A program made the translations under genes and the position numbers. A model generated the notes under the pieces. The model had not been told where the DNA came from, ran no database searches, and saw nothing but the letters and a program-made list of their open reading frames with translations. From Aquiflexum gelatinilyticum (GTDB lineage Bacteria > Bacteroidota > Bacteroidia > Cytophagales > Cyclobacteriaceae): 64,000 nt of DNA. Shown here in pieces: positions 1-7,843 of the stretch; position 1 is the stretch's first letter, and every line of letters begins with the position of its first letter. The DNA is taken from the NCBI RefSeq assembly GCF_024741135.1, contig NZ_JANSUY010000007.1, positions 177,883-241,882 on the forward strand. Reading direction: 5' to 3'.

Positions 1-148
1 TTTTTTATCCTAAGGTTGCATTTAAAACGTGTTTAAAGAAACCACTATTTTAAGATTTGATTTACTTTTTGAACGAAAAAATCAAATTAGAACTTGCAAA
101 AAGTTTGGGGATTTTTGACAATTACCCGACAAATTACGTGATTTTTGA

Positions 149-590
149 ATGGAGAAGAAACCCTCAATCCTAAGTGAGCCCGGTATAGCCAACTACAAAA
201 AGTCCCTATTGTCTGCCCATGACATTTTGAATGTGGAATTGTAAGGTTGGATAAACCATTCCAAAGAGTGGAGACTTTCCGCAAAGGTTTGAAGAAAAGA
301 TCCGTTGAGGGATTGAAAGAAATATCGGGTCTTGATAATAACACTTTGGAAGCTGAATTGTCTCTCTCTGCCAAGACCCTTCATAGAAAAGATGTTTTTG
401 ATGAAGATCAATCTGAAAAGATGTATGAATTGGCAGAGTTATATGCTTTGGGTACCAATTATTTTGGCAGTGGGGGTTTTGAGCGTTGGATGGAGAGGCC
501 ACTTTTTACCATTTGAAATAGAATTCCCCTTGATCTTCTTGATGTTTCTGAATGGCTTGATATTCTAAAGACCGAGATTATGCGCCTGCT
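149..590 (+). pseudogene. Degraded Xre/MbcA/ParS-type antitoxin
   Basis: Antitoxins of this family bind and neutralise RES-domain toxins. The clearest part starts at 247: an N-terminal segment (VETFRKGLKKRSVEGLKE), an HTH-like segment (SAKTLHRK) and the ParS toxin-binding segment (ALGTNYFG, ERWMERPLF). A TGA at 514-516 interrupts it, but the same frame continues beyond the stop with IPLDLLDVSEWLDILKTEI, the family's conserved C-terminal block, so TGA has replaced a sense codon. An ATG at 149 in another frame gives a 31-residue piece (MEKKPSILSEPG...) that may be the displaced true N-terminus. Broken by at least one nonsense mutation and probably one frameshift. The toxin remnant follows immediately. 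Not functional as it stands unless the stop is read through. Confidence 0.6.
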
Positions 591-710
591 GTGCGTTCTA
601 TTGTTGATAAAACTTCAATCAACTTTGTGATCAATCCATTATCCCAAAATTTTCCTTCAGTTTCTTTCCGGGTTTATCCTCTAAATTTAGATCTAAGGAT
701 TATCTGTTAA
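570..710 (+). pseudogene. C-terminal remnant of a RES-domain toxin
   Basis: RES toxins degrade NAD+ and are encoded directly after ParS/Xre antitoxins. In a frame shifted from the antitoxin, 46 codons end at TAA 708-710 and contain the block INFVINPLSQNF followed by FRVYPLNLDLRI. This resembles the RES C-terminus, with its NxLINPxH-like segment and terminal FxxDxRL. The N-terminal two thirds of the toxin, with the catalytic Arg/Tyr/Glu region, are missing. The junction with the antitoxin tail lies near 575-585, so one deletion probably fused the ends of both genes. The match is short, and identification rests mainly on position after the antitoxin. Confidence 0.45.
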
Positions 711-744
711 AAAAGGAAAAAGGCTCAAGATTTGATCTTGAACC
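709..744 (-). terminator. Rho-independent terminator of the miniprotein gene
   Basis: On the minus strand a 10-bp stem (GGTTCAAGAT / ATCTTGAGCC, one G-T wobble) with a CAA loop at 722-744 is followed by a T-rich run complementary to 709-721. It begins 16 nt after the stop codon of the 38-residue gene at 761-877. Confidence 0.65.
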
Positions 745-760
745 TTTCAAAGGAAAAATT

Positions 761-877
761 TCATTTCTTCTTTTCATCGGTTTTTTTTTCCGGTAACATC
801 AGTTTGATTATAAAACTAAAGCCTATGATCAGGTGGAGAAGAATCAGAAATAGGATTATTTTTGTACCGAAGGTCAT
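761..877 (-). CDS. 38-residue single-pass membrane miniprotein, function unknown
   Basis: ATG at 877 and TGA at 761-763 enclose 38 codons. The product starts MTFGTKIILFLILLHLIIGF, has one continuous hydrophobic segment (about residues 6-29) and ends in a charged lysine/glutamate tail (PEKKTDEKKK). That is the layout of a small inner-membrane protein. Support for a real gene is the start and stop, the clean membrane-segment-plus-charged-tail pattern, and a good intrinsic terminator just downstream on the same strand. I see no clear ribosome binding site. Similar tiny membrane proteins exist in Bacteroidota genomes, usually unannotated, but I cannot name a family. Transcription could also reach it from the serA fusion, which ends 144 nt upstream on the same strand. 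Confidence 0.5.
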   Translation of the reverse strand: MTFGTKIILFLILLHLIIGFSFIIKLMLPEKKTDEKKK

Positions 878-1021
878 GATTTTATTTGTGGATTGGTCTA
901 ATATCATCAAAGCCCAAGGAAATTCTGTCAATTTAGGACAAATTCACTATGATTATCAGCAACTTGAGTTTCGAAATCCTGATACTATTTCAACTTTATG
1001 CCAACAATATTTTTATCTATT

Positions 1022-2914
1022 TCAATATAATACCCTAAACCTGATTGTGCCGGGAATTTCTTTCATGGCTTCGATCATTTCCGGTGAATAAGCTTTGTCA
1101 ATATCCGAAATCACATATCCGATTTTTTCATTGGTCTTAAGGTATTGACCGACAATATTGATATTATAACTGGCTAGGATTTGGTTGATTTTTGCCAATA
1201 CACCGGGTTCGTTTTGGTGGACGTGGATCAACCTGTGTGCATCTCTTAGGAAAGGCAATTGGATATTGGGGAAGTTTACAGAGTTGTAAGTATTTCCCGT
1301 ATTGATGTATTCCATTATTTTGCCCGGGACAAATCTTGCTATGTTTTGTTGCGCTTCTAGGGTAGATCCTCCGATGTGGGGTGTCAAAATGGTATTTTTC
1401 ATGCCGATCAATTCAGATGCAAAAGGCTCATCATTATTTTTAGGTTCATGCGGAAATACATCCACTGCAGTACCTGCGATATGTCCTGATTCCAAAGCTG
1501 CTTTCAGGGCAGGAATATCTACAACATGACCTCTGCTAAGATTTACCAAGTAGGAGCCCTTTTTCATCAAATCAATTTTGGATTTATCGATAAGACATTT
1601 GTTGTCTTTTCTGCCATCCACATGTAAGGAAATCACATCACAGGTCTTAAGCAATTCATCCAAAGAATCAATTTTTGTTGCATTTCCGAGCGCAAGTTTT
1701 TCGATGACATCATAGTAGTAGACATCCATGCCCATGTTTTCTGCCAAAACTGAGAGTTGGGCACCGATATTTCCATATCCTACGATTCCTAATTTTTTAC
1801 CTCTGATTTCAAAACTGCCTGAGGCAGATTTATCCCATATACCTTTGTGCATGCCATGGCTTTTGTCATGGAAGCCACGCATCAGGAATATGATTTCGGC
1901 AATTGCCATTTCCACTACTGAACGGGTGTTGCTGAAAGGCGCATTAAATACCGCGATTCCCTTTTCGGTACAGGTTTCCAAGTCAATCTGATTAGTGCCA
2001 ATGCAAAAAGCACCTATGGAAATCAACCTGTTGGCATTTTCCAAAACTTTCTTGGTTACATTGGTTTTGGAACGGATGCCAAGAATGCTAACATTTTTGA
2101 TTTTTTCTGCAAGTTCATCCTCACTTAGTGCAGAACTGATCACTTCTACATTATAGCCTTCATGTTTCATCAATTCCACACCAATAGGATGGACATTTTC
2201 AAGCAAGAGGACATTGATTCGGCTTTTTGGGTAGGAAAATTTTTTGTTCATCTTATTGACGTAAAGGATTTCATCTAAACTTGGTGCTATATGATCTGCT
2301 TTTGAAGTTACTTTTGGTCTTTCCACATTTTCTGTAAAGGCATAGAATTTGTTGGCCAATCCCGATTCTTTGATTTCATAATCTGTGTAGCCGTCTCCTA
2401 TTACATAGATGTCACCTTCGAGATTGAGGGTTTTGATGGTTTTGGATTTGCCACCGTTTTTAGAAAGTACGTTTTCACGGTTGAAGTCAATTATTTTGCC
2501 CGCATCATCATATATAAACTCATTCGCAAAAACATTTTCAGCTTTGATTCCATACTCCCCGACTATGGGAGTGATAAAATCCTTAAAGCCGTTAGAAATG
2601 ATGATGATGTTGTCAGCGTTTTCTTCAAAAAATTCTTTGTTCCGCTGGAAGGATTTGGAGACTTTGGTTTTCAGTTCAGAGATCAATTCCGAAATCTGAG
2701 GCTTGGAAGCTTCCAATATATCCAACCTTCTTTCAAGGCTTTCGCGGAAGTTGAGACTTCCTTCCATCCCAAGGTCTGTGATGTTTTTGATGGCCTGTAT
2801 TTTTTCAGCTCTCTTTGGATCATTTTTTAGGCTGATTTCTCCCAATACATCCAATGCTTCGACTTGGGTAAAAGTACTGTCAAAATCAATGATAAATTTC
2901 TTGCTGCTGGGCAT
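1022..2914 (-). CDS. serA: SerB-SerA fusion: phosphoserine phosphatase / D-3-phosphoglycerate dehydrogenase
   Basis: A 630-residue fusion of the last and first enzymes of L-serine synthesis. Residues 1-220 form a HAD phosphatase: DFDST at 10-14 holds the two catalytic aspartates, the cap segment (MEGSLNFRESLERRL) is typical of phosphoserine phosphatase, and GDGYTD is the metal-binding motif. The remainder is a D-isomer 2-hydroxyacid dehydrogenase with the NAD motif GIVGYGNIG, catalytic Arg in NLSRGHVVD, Glu in DVFPHEP and His in LTPHIGGST, then a C-terminal ACT domain (VHQNEPGVLAKINQIL) of the serine-feedback type. I chose ATG 2914 over the in-frame ATG 2956, because the extra 14 residues lack family character and a TAATTTTG -7-like element lies between the two. 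SerC would have to be encoded elsewhere. Confidence 0.93.
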   Translation of the reverse strand: MPSSKKFIIDFDSTFTQVEALDVLGEISLKNDPKRAEKIQAIKNITDLGMEGSLNFRESLERRLDILEASKPQISELISELKTKVSKSFQRNKEFFEENADNIIIISNGFKDFITPIVGEYGIKAENVFANEFIYDDAGKIIDFNRENVLSKNGGKSKTIKTLNLEGDIYVIGDGYTDYEIKESGLANKFYAFTENVERPKVTSKADHIAPSLDEILYVNKMNKKFSYPKSRINVLLLENVHPIGVELMKHEGYNVEVISSALSEDELAEKIKNVSILGIRSKTNVTKKVLENANRLISIGAFCIGTNQIDLETCTEKGIAVFNAPFSNTRSVVEMAIAEIIFLMRGFHDKSHGMHKGIWDKSASGSFEIRGKKLGIVGYGNIGAQLSVLAENMGMDVYYYDVIEKLALGNATKIDSLDELLKTCDVISLHVDGRKDNKCLIDKSKIDLMKKGSYLVNLSRGHVVDIPALKAALESGHIAGTAVDVFPHEPKNNDEPFASELIGMKNTILTPHIGGSTLEAQQNIARFVPGKIMEYINTGNTYNSVNFPNIQLPFLRDAHRLIHVHQNEPGVLAKINQILASYNINIVGQYLKTNEKIGYVISDIDKAYSPEMIEAMKEIPGTIRFRVLY

Positions 2915-3048
2915 TATTGCTGTGGATTTTTTATGATCTAAGCTCAAAATTAGCATATTATTAAAAAGTAAACCCTTTTATTGAACAAAATACTTTTGTG
3001 ATTTTTGGCACTTACCCTTGAAATCGATTGAGAAGGTTGTATTTACAT

Positions 3049-3540
3049 TTATCCGATGAGCCTTTCGCCTGTCAACTCATAGACTAACCATTTGATATCC
3101 ATGTTTTCATCATATTCAGAATCAAGAACGAATTTTTCTTTGTCCAATAGAAATCGGTAAATAAACCAATCTGTTTTTGGTGTTGGAATATTTAGGATAT
3201 CATTGAAATGTATCCATTCCAAGGTCCCTTCATTGCATTCAGGAGGAGGGATTTTTTCGATTTCAGCCCAATACACATAATTGATCCAATTATAGTTGAT
3301 AGGGGAGGTTTCAGTCAGGATACCACAAAATTCCATGGTCTCTACCTTGATTCCAGCCTCTTCCCTAGTTTCTCTGATAGCTCCTGTCAGCGGAGTTTCA
3401 AAAGGATCCAACTTGCCACCAATTGGTGTATAAAGGTCCTTATTGGGTTCCTTTAACCGCTTCAATAGTAAGAAGCTGTCTCCGTTTTTGAGCACGCATA
3501 TTGTTGCTGTTTTTTTTATTCCAAGTGGTACGTTACTCAT
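3049..3540 (-). CDS. Nudix hydrolase (MutT / 8-oxo-dGTPase-like)
   Basis: A 163-residue Nudix protein. The Nudix box lies near residues 40-65 (GGKLDPFETPLTGAIRETRE followed by EAGI) and keeps the metal-binding REtrEEaGi signature, so it should be catalytically active on a nucleoside diphosphate-X substrate. The N-terminus (TATICVLKNGDSFLLLKR) is the standard first strands of the fold. Its ATG overlaps the TGA of the acetyltransferase gene by four bases (ATGA), indicating translational coupling. Substrate is not predictable from sequence; sanitation of oxidised dNTPs is the usual default for this subgroup. Confidence 0.88.
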   Translation of the reverse strand: MSNVPLGIKKTATICVLKNGDSFLLLKRLKEPNKDLYTPIGGKLDPFETPLTGAIRETREEAGIKVETMEFCGILTETSPINYNWINYVYWAEIEKIPPPECNEGTLEWIHFNDILNIPTPKTDWFIYRFLLDKEKFVLDSEYDENMDIKWLVYELTGERLIG

Positions 3541-4160
3541 CTATTGAGTTGTTTTTGAAATGCTTCAATAAATAGACCTACATCATGTCCGTCCATCAGT
3601 GCATGGTGCACATGGATTGAAACGGGCATGGTTTTGATTCCTCGTGATTCTGTTACTTTTCCAAATGAGATCTTTGGACAAGAATCGGGAAAAGAAAAAC
3701 TTCTCGCATGTGACAATGAAGTGAAGTCTATCCATGGTATCGATGAAAAGTGAACCACGTTTTCTCCTGAGCCTGCAGGAATTAGACCAGTGCTGTTTCT
3801 AACTTTTTCTATTTCTATTTTGGCAGATTTTTCAAATTCTATAAAATCTTCGAAGTAATCCAAATAAGAAAAGCCAAACGTCCCATTTTCCCTATTGATA
3901 GTTGGAGATGCATTGATTTTATCAAAGACAAGGACTTGACCGTTTTTGATTCTGTACCTGAATGCTTCTATGGAATTGACTGCCTGAAGAGAGGAATGTA
4001 GATAATAGAGAAAGAATGAGCTGCCTTTTGATTTGGAAGTCTCATATGCTTTTGTGCAATCCATCCTGACTGTCAATCCAAAAAACGGTTCTTCAAATTT
4101 ACTGAAAAACAAGAAGTGGTCTTTTCGGGACCACTTTTCGATATCAAGAATCCTGTACAT
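3537..4160 (-). CDS. Chloramphenicol acetyltransferase-fold protein (CatA-like)
   Basis: A 207-residue protein close to the usual CatA length of about 213. It has the C-terminal catalytic signature HHALMDGHDVG (HHxxxDG) with the active-site histidine, and typical CAT segments (FFLYYLHSSLQAVN, FRYRIKNGQVLVFD, HFSSIPWIDFTSL). CAT trimers transfer acetyl from acetyl-CoA to a hydroxyl; resistance alleles act on chloramphenicol, but many chromosomal homologues have unknown acceptors. The gene is the first of a coupled pair with the Nudix hydrolase, which does not suggest a resistance island. Nothing indicates recent transfer. Confidence 0.85.
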   Translation of the reverse strand: MYRILDIEKWSRKDHFLFFSKFEEPFFGLTVRMDCTKAYETSKSKGSSFFLYYLHSSLQAVNSIEAFRYRIKNGQVLVFDKINASPTINRENGTFGFSYLDYFEDFIEFEKSAKIEIEKVRNSTGLIPAGSGENVVHFSSIPWIDFTSLSHARSFSFPDSCPKISFGKVTESRGIKTMPVSIHVHHALMDGHDVGLFIEAFQKQLNR

Positions 4161-4170
4161 TCTTAATTTT

Positions 4171-5022
4171 TTATTTGATGGATTTAATCAATCTTTCATT
4201 TAGACTCACATAATCTGGGTTTTTAGCTTCCTTTGCCATTTCCATGGATTTGGTTGCACTTTCAATGGCTTCTTTTTTCTTACCAAGTGCCAATTCAATT
4301 TTGGCTTTCAAGTGCATCGTCCAGTATTTTGGATCTTGATTGACAGATTTCGAGATCCAATCAAAGGCCTGGTCCATGTCCTTGTTGTTGGTAAAATAAT
4401 AATTGGCTGCCTGATAAAGTAACCCCGGATTCTCTGCTTCTTTATCTATCACCAAAGCCTTTATTTCTGCCATCACTATGCTGTCCACTTCGGTCTCTAT
4501 CCGGAATTTCACCCTAGTGTTTTCCCATTTCATTGCGATGGTAGCTCCGGTATCCGTCATGTCCACGAAATTGATTTCCATGGTTTCATATTTTTGACCG
4601 GTTTTTCCGGGCTTCACATTAAACCTTACTAGGTCATCTTTTGGATCATATCCTACGGCACCCCACAATTTTGTATTTTTAGAAAGAATAATTGTCCATT
4701 CTGTCTTACCGGGAATGGAATAAAGCGCGTAAGATCCAGCTGGAATTAAATTCCCTTCAACTTTTGCCTCATTTTTAAAATTGATAATCGTAGCGGCATT
4801 TGCCCCTGTTCTCCAAACTTCCCCGAATGGAACTAATTCTCCAAATATTTTTCTTCCCTTCGTACTTGGACGGCTATATTCAATTATGACATCAGTAAGT
4901 CCAATTTTTTGGCTGATGGTAGCCGAAGGACTCGCCTGTGGCATTTGGATTTGTTGCCCTATTGCTAGGGTTGAAAATGTTGCAAATAATATAAATTGCA
5001 ATAAAATGGATTTGGTTTTCAT
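4171..5022 (-). CDS. DUF2911 domain protein, exported
   Basis: 283 residues starting with a signal peptide (MKTKSILLQFILFATFSTLA). Residues about 30-175 form the DUF2911 domain (IEYSRPSTKGRKIFG, VPFGEVWRTGANAAT, AGSYALYSIPG, WTIILSKN), a beta-sandwich family common in Bacteroidota and of unknown function. The C-terminal hundred residues are helical and TPR-like (AANYYFTNNKDMDQAFDWI, then KAKIELALGKKKEAIESA). Probably periplasmic. It lies 10 nt upstream of the CAT/Nudix pair on the same strand and could share their transcript. Confidence 0.88.
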   Translation of the reverse strand: MKTKSILLQFILFATFSTLAIGQQIQMPQASPSATISQKIGLTDVIIEYSRPSTKGRKIFGELVPFGEVWRTGANAATIINFKNEAKVEGNLIPAGSYALYSIPGKTEWTIILSKNTKLWGAVGYDPKDDLVRFNVKPGKTGQKYETMEINFVDMTDTGATIAMKWENTRVKFRIETEVDSIVMAEIKALVIDKEAENPGLLYQAANYYFTNNKDMDQAFDWISKSVNQDPKYWTMHLKAKIELALGKKKEAIESATKSMEMAKEAKNPDYVSLNERLIKSIK

Positions 5023-5225
5023 TTTTTTGTATATTAATTTAGTTAATCTAGATTTAACAATTGTAAAGATAATAATTTATTCAATGTGTATTATTTAAAG
5101 CCTTTTGAAAAGGTGGTACGGTTAATTTTAAATAATAGGTCCTTTTGTAACCGCTTAAAAAATTGTTTTTTTACTTAAGGAGATAGAAAAGCAATTTTGA
5201 ACCGAATTAAATTTTAAAAAGTCAA

Positions 5226-6146
5226 ATGAGTATAGCAATAATTTCACCTGGGAGAGACGTAAGTTCTTGGGTAAAAACATTTGAAAAGGTTGATTCAGGA
5301 ATTGATGTTCAGGTTTTTCCAAATATAATTGACAAGAAATCTGTCGAAGTCGTCATTCTGTGGCAGCATCCAAAGGGGATTCTCAAGGAATTTCCAAATC
5401 TCAAATTGATCTGTTCTATGGGTGCTGGAGTTGACCATATTTTGAGTGATTCTGAAATACCCTTTTCAATGCCAATCACAAGGATTGTTGACCCTGGACT
5501 TACTATTCCTATGACAAATTATGTGGTCATGGCTACATTAAATTTTCAAAGGCAGCTTTTTAGGTATCAAACAAACCAAAAATTAAAAATTTGGGATATG
5601 AGCAATCCTGAACTGGAGACAAGAGTGGGAGTGATGGGGGTAGGTGCTTTGGGAAGTGATGTCATCGAAAAATTAAAGTTGCTTCGGTTTCCTGTTTTTG
5701 GATATGGAAACAGCCCAAAGTCAGGTACAGATTATCCTTATTACCATGGTGATGAACTTCCTTTATTTTTGAAAGAGGTAAATTTGATTATATGTATGTT
5801 ACCCTTAACACCTAGAACCGAAAATATCCTTGACATGGGTTTTTTTCGTAAATGCAACAAAGGGACATATATAATTAATGTAGCGAGGGGTAACCATCTT
5901 GTCGAAGAGGATTTATTGGCCGCAATTGATGAAGGAATCATTTCAGGTGCTTTTTTGGATGTTTTTAGAAAAGAACCTTTACCAAAAGAGCATCCGTTTT
6001 GGAATTCTGATAAAATCACAGTCACCCCGCATATAGCAAGTGTTACCAATCCGGATTCAGCTATACCACAAATAATTGAGAATTATAAAAGAATCAAAAA
6101 CCATGAACCACTTCTGAACAAGATAAACCCAATTTTAGGATATTAA
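5226..6146 (+). CDS. Glyoxylate/hydroxypyruvate reductase A-like 2-hydroxyacid dehydrogenase
   Basis: 306 residues of the D-isomer-specific 2-hydroxyacid dehydrogenase family. The pattern follows the GhrA subgroup: SMGAGVDHIL early, RIVDPGLTIPMTNYV, the dinucleotide motif GVMGVGALG, catalytic Arg in NVARGNHLVEED, Glu in DVFRKEPLPKEHPFW and His in VTPHIASVTNP. GhrA enzymes reduce glyoxylate and hydroxypyruvate with NADPH in the cytoplasm. The exact substrate is unproven because this superfamily is functionally mixed. It starts 203 nt from the divergent DUF2911 gene and is followed after 12 nt by the universal stress protein gene, so the two probably share a transcript. Confidence 0.87.
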   Translation: MSIAIISPGRDVSSWVKTFEKVDSGIDVQVFPNIIDKKSVEVVILWQHPKGILKEFPNLKLICSMGAGVDHILSDSEIPFSMPITRIVDPGLTIPMTNYVVMATLNFQRQLFRYQTNQKLKIWDMSNPELETRVGVMGVGALGSDVIEKLKLLRFPVFGYGNSPKSGTDYPYYHGDELPLFLKEVNLIICMLPLTPRTENILDMGFFRKCNKGTYIINVARGNHLVEEDLLAAIDEGIISGAFLDVFRKEPLPKEHPFWNSDKITVTPHIASVTNPDSAIPQIIENYKRIKNHEPLLNKINPILGY

Positions 6147-6158
6147 CCAGTAAACAAA

Positions 6159-7001
6159 ATGGACACTACTTTTAAGATTGTTTGCCCAACAGATTTCTCA
6201 GAATGTTCACTCAATGCCATTGAATATGCTGCTAAGCTAGGGGAAATGTATAATGCTGATTTATTTTTATTCCATGTGCCTGATAAAGAAGATTATCAAA
6301 AACTGGCTTCAAATGAATTTCACTCAGGCGATCAATATTCTTTTATCCAAAAGAAATTGGACAGTTTGGTAAATATCGTTAGCCAAGAAAGTATTCCAAA
6401 AGGTTTGAAATCGTGTCAAAGCGAATTCATTGAAGGCAAAACGGTAAATACCATATTGGAGTATGCTGATGTCCAAAATGCCGATCTTATCATCATGGGG
6501 ACTGAGGGAGTCAATGATTTTAAACAGAATTATATCGGGACAAGGGCAAGTAGACTTGTGGAAAAATCAGACAGAGATGTAATGGTCATTCCTCGAAAGG
6601 TATTTTTCAAATCACCAAAAAAATTGGTTTATGCTACTGATTATCTTGAGGAGGATAAACTCGCGATTCAAAAAGTGGTGGACCTAGCCCGAAATTGGGA
6701 TAGTGAAATAGATATTGTTCATGTGAGTACCAAAATGAAAAACATAGATAAATCACTGCACATGACTATGGTTCAGGAGCTTAAACCATTTTTAAAATAT
6801 GAAAAAGTCAACTTTGTTCTCAAATCCTACAGAGACGAACCCGGTTTGGGATTAGAAAATTATCTGATCATATCCAAAGGAGATATCCTGATTACATTGA
6901 GTAAAAAGAAGACATGGTTTGAACAGATATTTTCTAATAATCTCTCCCGAAAGATGTCATATTTCATCAATAAGCCACTCTATGTAATCAAAAAAGTTTA
7001 G
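6159..7001 (+). CDS. Universal stress protein, two UspA domains
   Basis: 280 residues. The first Usp domain (about 1-150) opens with KIVCPTDFSECSLNAIEYA and carries DLIIMGTEGVND...GTRASRLVEKSDRDVMVIP, close to the nucleotide-binding G-2x-G-9x-G(S/T) loop. The second domain (about 151-280) begins KLVYATDYLEEDKLAIQKVV and lacks an obvious nucleotide loop. Tandem Usp proteins of about 280 residues are frequent in Bacteroidota and respond to redox or energy stress. It sits directly after the GhrA-like reductase. A paralogue lies at 35872-36795. Confidence 0.9.
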   Translation: MDTTFKIVCPTDFSECSLNAIEYAAKLGEMYNADLFLFHVPDKEDYQKLASNEFHSGDQYSFIQKKLDSLVNIVSQESIPKGLKSCQSEFIEGKTVNTILEYADVQNADLIIMGTEGVNDFKQNYIGTRASRLVEKSDRDVMVIPRKVFFKSPKKLVYATDYLEEDKLAIQKVVDLARNWDSEIDIVHVSTKMKNIDKSLHMTMVQELKPFLKYEKVNFVLKSYRDEPGLGLENYLIISKGDILITLSKKKTWFEQIFSNNLSRKMSYFINKPLYVIKKV

Positions 7002-7006
7002 TGATT

Positions 7007-7747
7007 TTATTTGGGTTCACCATTAAATTTTGATTTTATAAAACCAATAAATTCCTGTCTGGTGGAAGTATTTGTAAAAACCTTTTTGATTACTGAAAAA
7101 TAACCTTTTACAGTAATCTTTTTTGGCCCTTCTTCGCGTTGAGTCTCGTTGGTACCCCCAAATGAATCTTTTGTTTGTGCAGATTTTTGTTCAGTATTTT
7201 TATTTGGTTCATATCCGATTAGGTCATCTGCCTTTGAAAAACTTGATTTGGCTCTTTCCTGATAGCCAAGTTTTTCTTCAAGCAATCCTTTGTTGTTGTA
7301 TGCTACTGCATCCTCAGGATCAAGCTCAATGGCCCTTTCATAATCTTCAATAGCTCCTTTCACATCTCCGATTCTATCCCTAAAATACGCTCTGCTTGAA
7401 AAACGGTATGGATTTTTTGGGTCGAGGTTGATAGCTCTGTCAAACTCAGCCAAGGCTTCCTCATCATTTTTCATCAAATGAAGTACCACTGCCCTGTCAT
7501 TGATATAGCTCGGATTGTAGGGGTCCAAGTCAATCAGTTTATTGAAATCTGCCAAAGCAGAGTCAAAATCACCCAAACGTGAAAAAACACGGGCCCGGAA
7601 AAAATAGTATTCTGTATTGTTTCCGTCTTCCTTGATGCAAAAATTAATTTGGGAAAGGGCATCTTCGAATTTGCCTTCCTTGAAATGAGCGATACTTAAT
7701 TGAAATTCTTTCACTTGCTTGACTGTTAATTTCTGAAGTAAATACAA
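7007..7747 (-). CDS. Tetratricopeptide repeat protein
   Basis: 246 residues with four to five consecutive TPR units over residues 10-165 (e.g. YYFFRARVFSRLGDFDSALA, YINDRAVVLHLMKNDEEALA, AYNNKGLLEEKLGYQERA), then a linker and a basic C-terminus (GYFSVIKKVFTNTSTRQEFI). No signal peptide, so probably cytoplasmic scaffolding. The reading frame has no ATG; TTG at 7747 is the only plausible start, because an in-frame stop lies nine codons upstream. It is convergent with the preceding universal stress gene (5-nt gap) and divergent from holA. Role unknown. Confidence 0.8.
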   Translation of the reverse strand: MYLLQKLTVKQVKEFQLSIAHFKEGKFEDALSQINFCIKEDGNNTEYYFFRARVFSRLGDFDSALADFNKLIDLDPYNPSYINDRAVVLHLMKNDEEALAEFDRAINLDPKNPYRFSSRAYFRDRIGDVKGAIEDYERAIELDPEDAVAYNNKGLLEEKLGYQERAKSSFSKADDLIGYEPNKNTEQKSAQTKDSFGGTNETQREEGPKKITVKGYFSVIKKVFTNTSTRQEFIGFIKSKFNGEPK

Positions 7748-7843
7748 AACTAGGGCTAATAAAGTTTAAAATTAATCAGACCTTATTCAGGTATTCTTTC
7801 CCTAAAATGTTTTCTTTATATATTTGAATCGAAAACTCAAACC

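Noticed and set aside
732..1091. Plus-strand open frame of 119 codons beginning in the terminator of the miniprotein gene
   Set aside because: It runs antisense over the miniprotein and the serA fusion end, has aromatic/Ile-rich composition without domain pattern, and starts at no plausible site.
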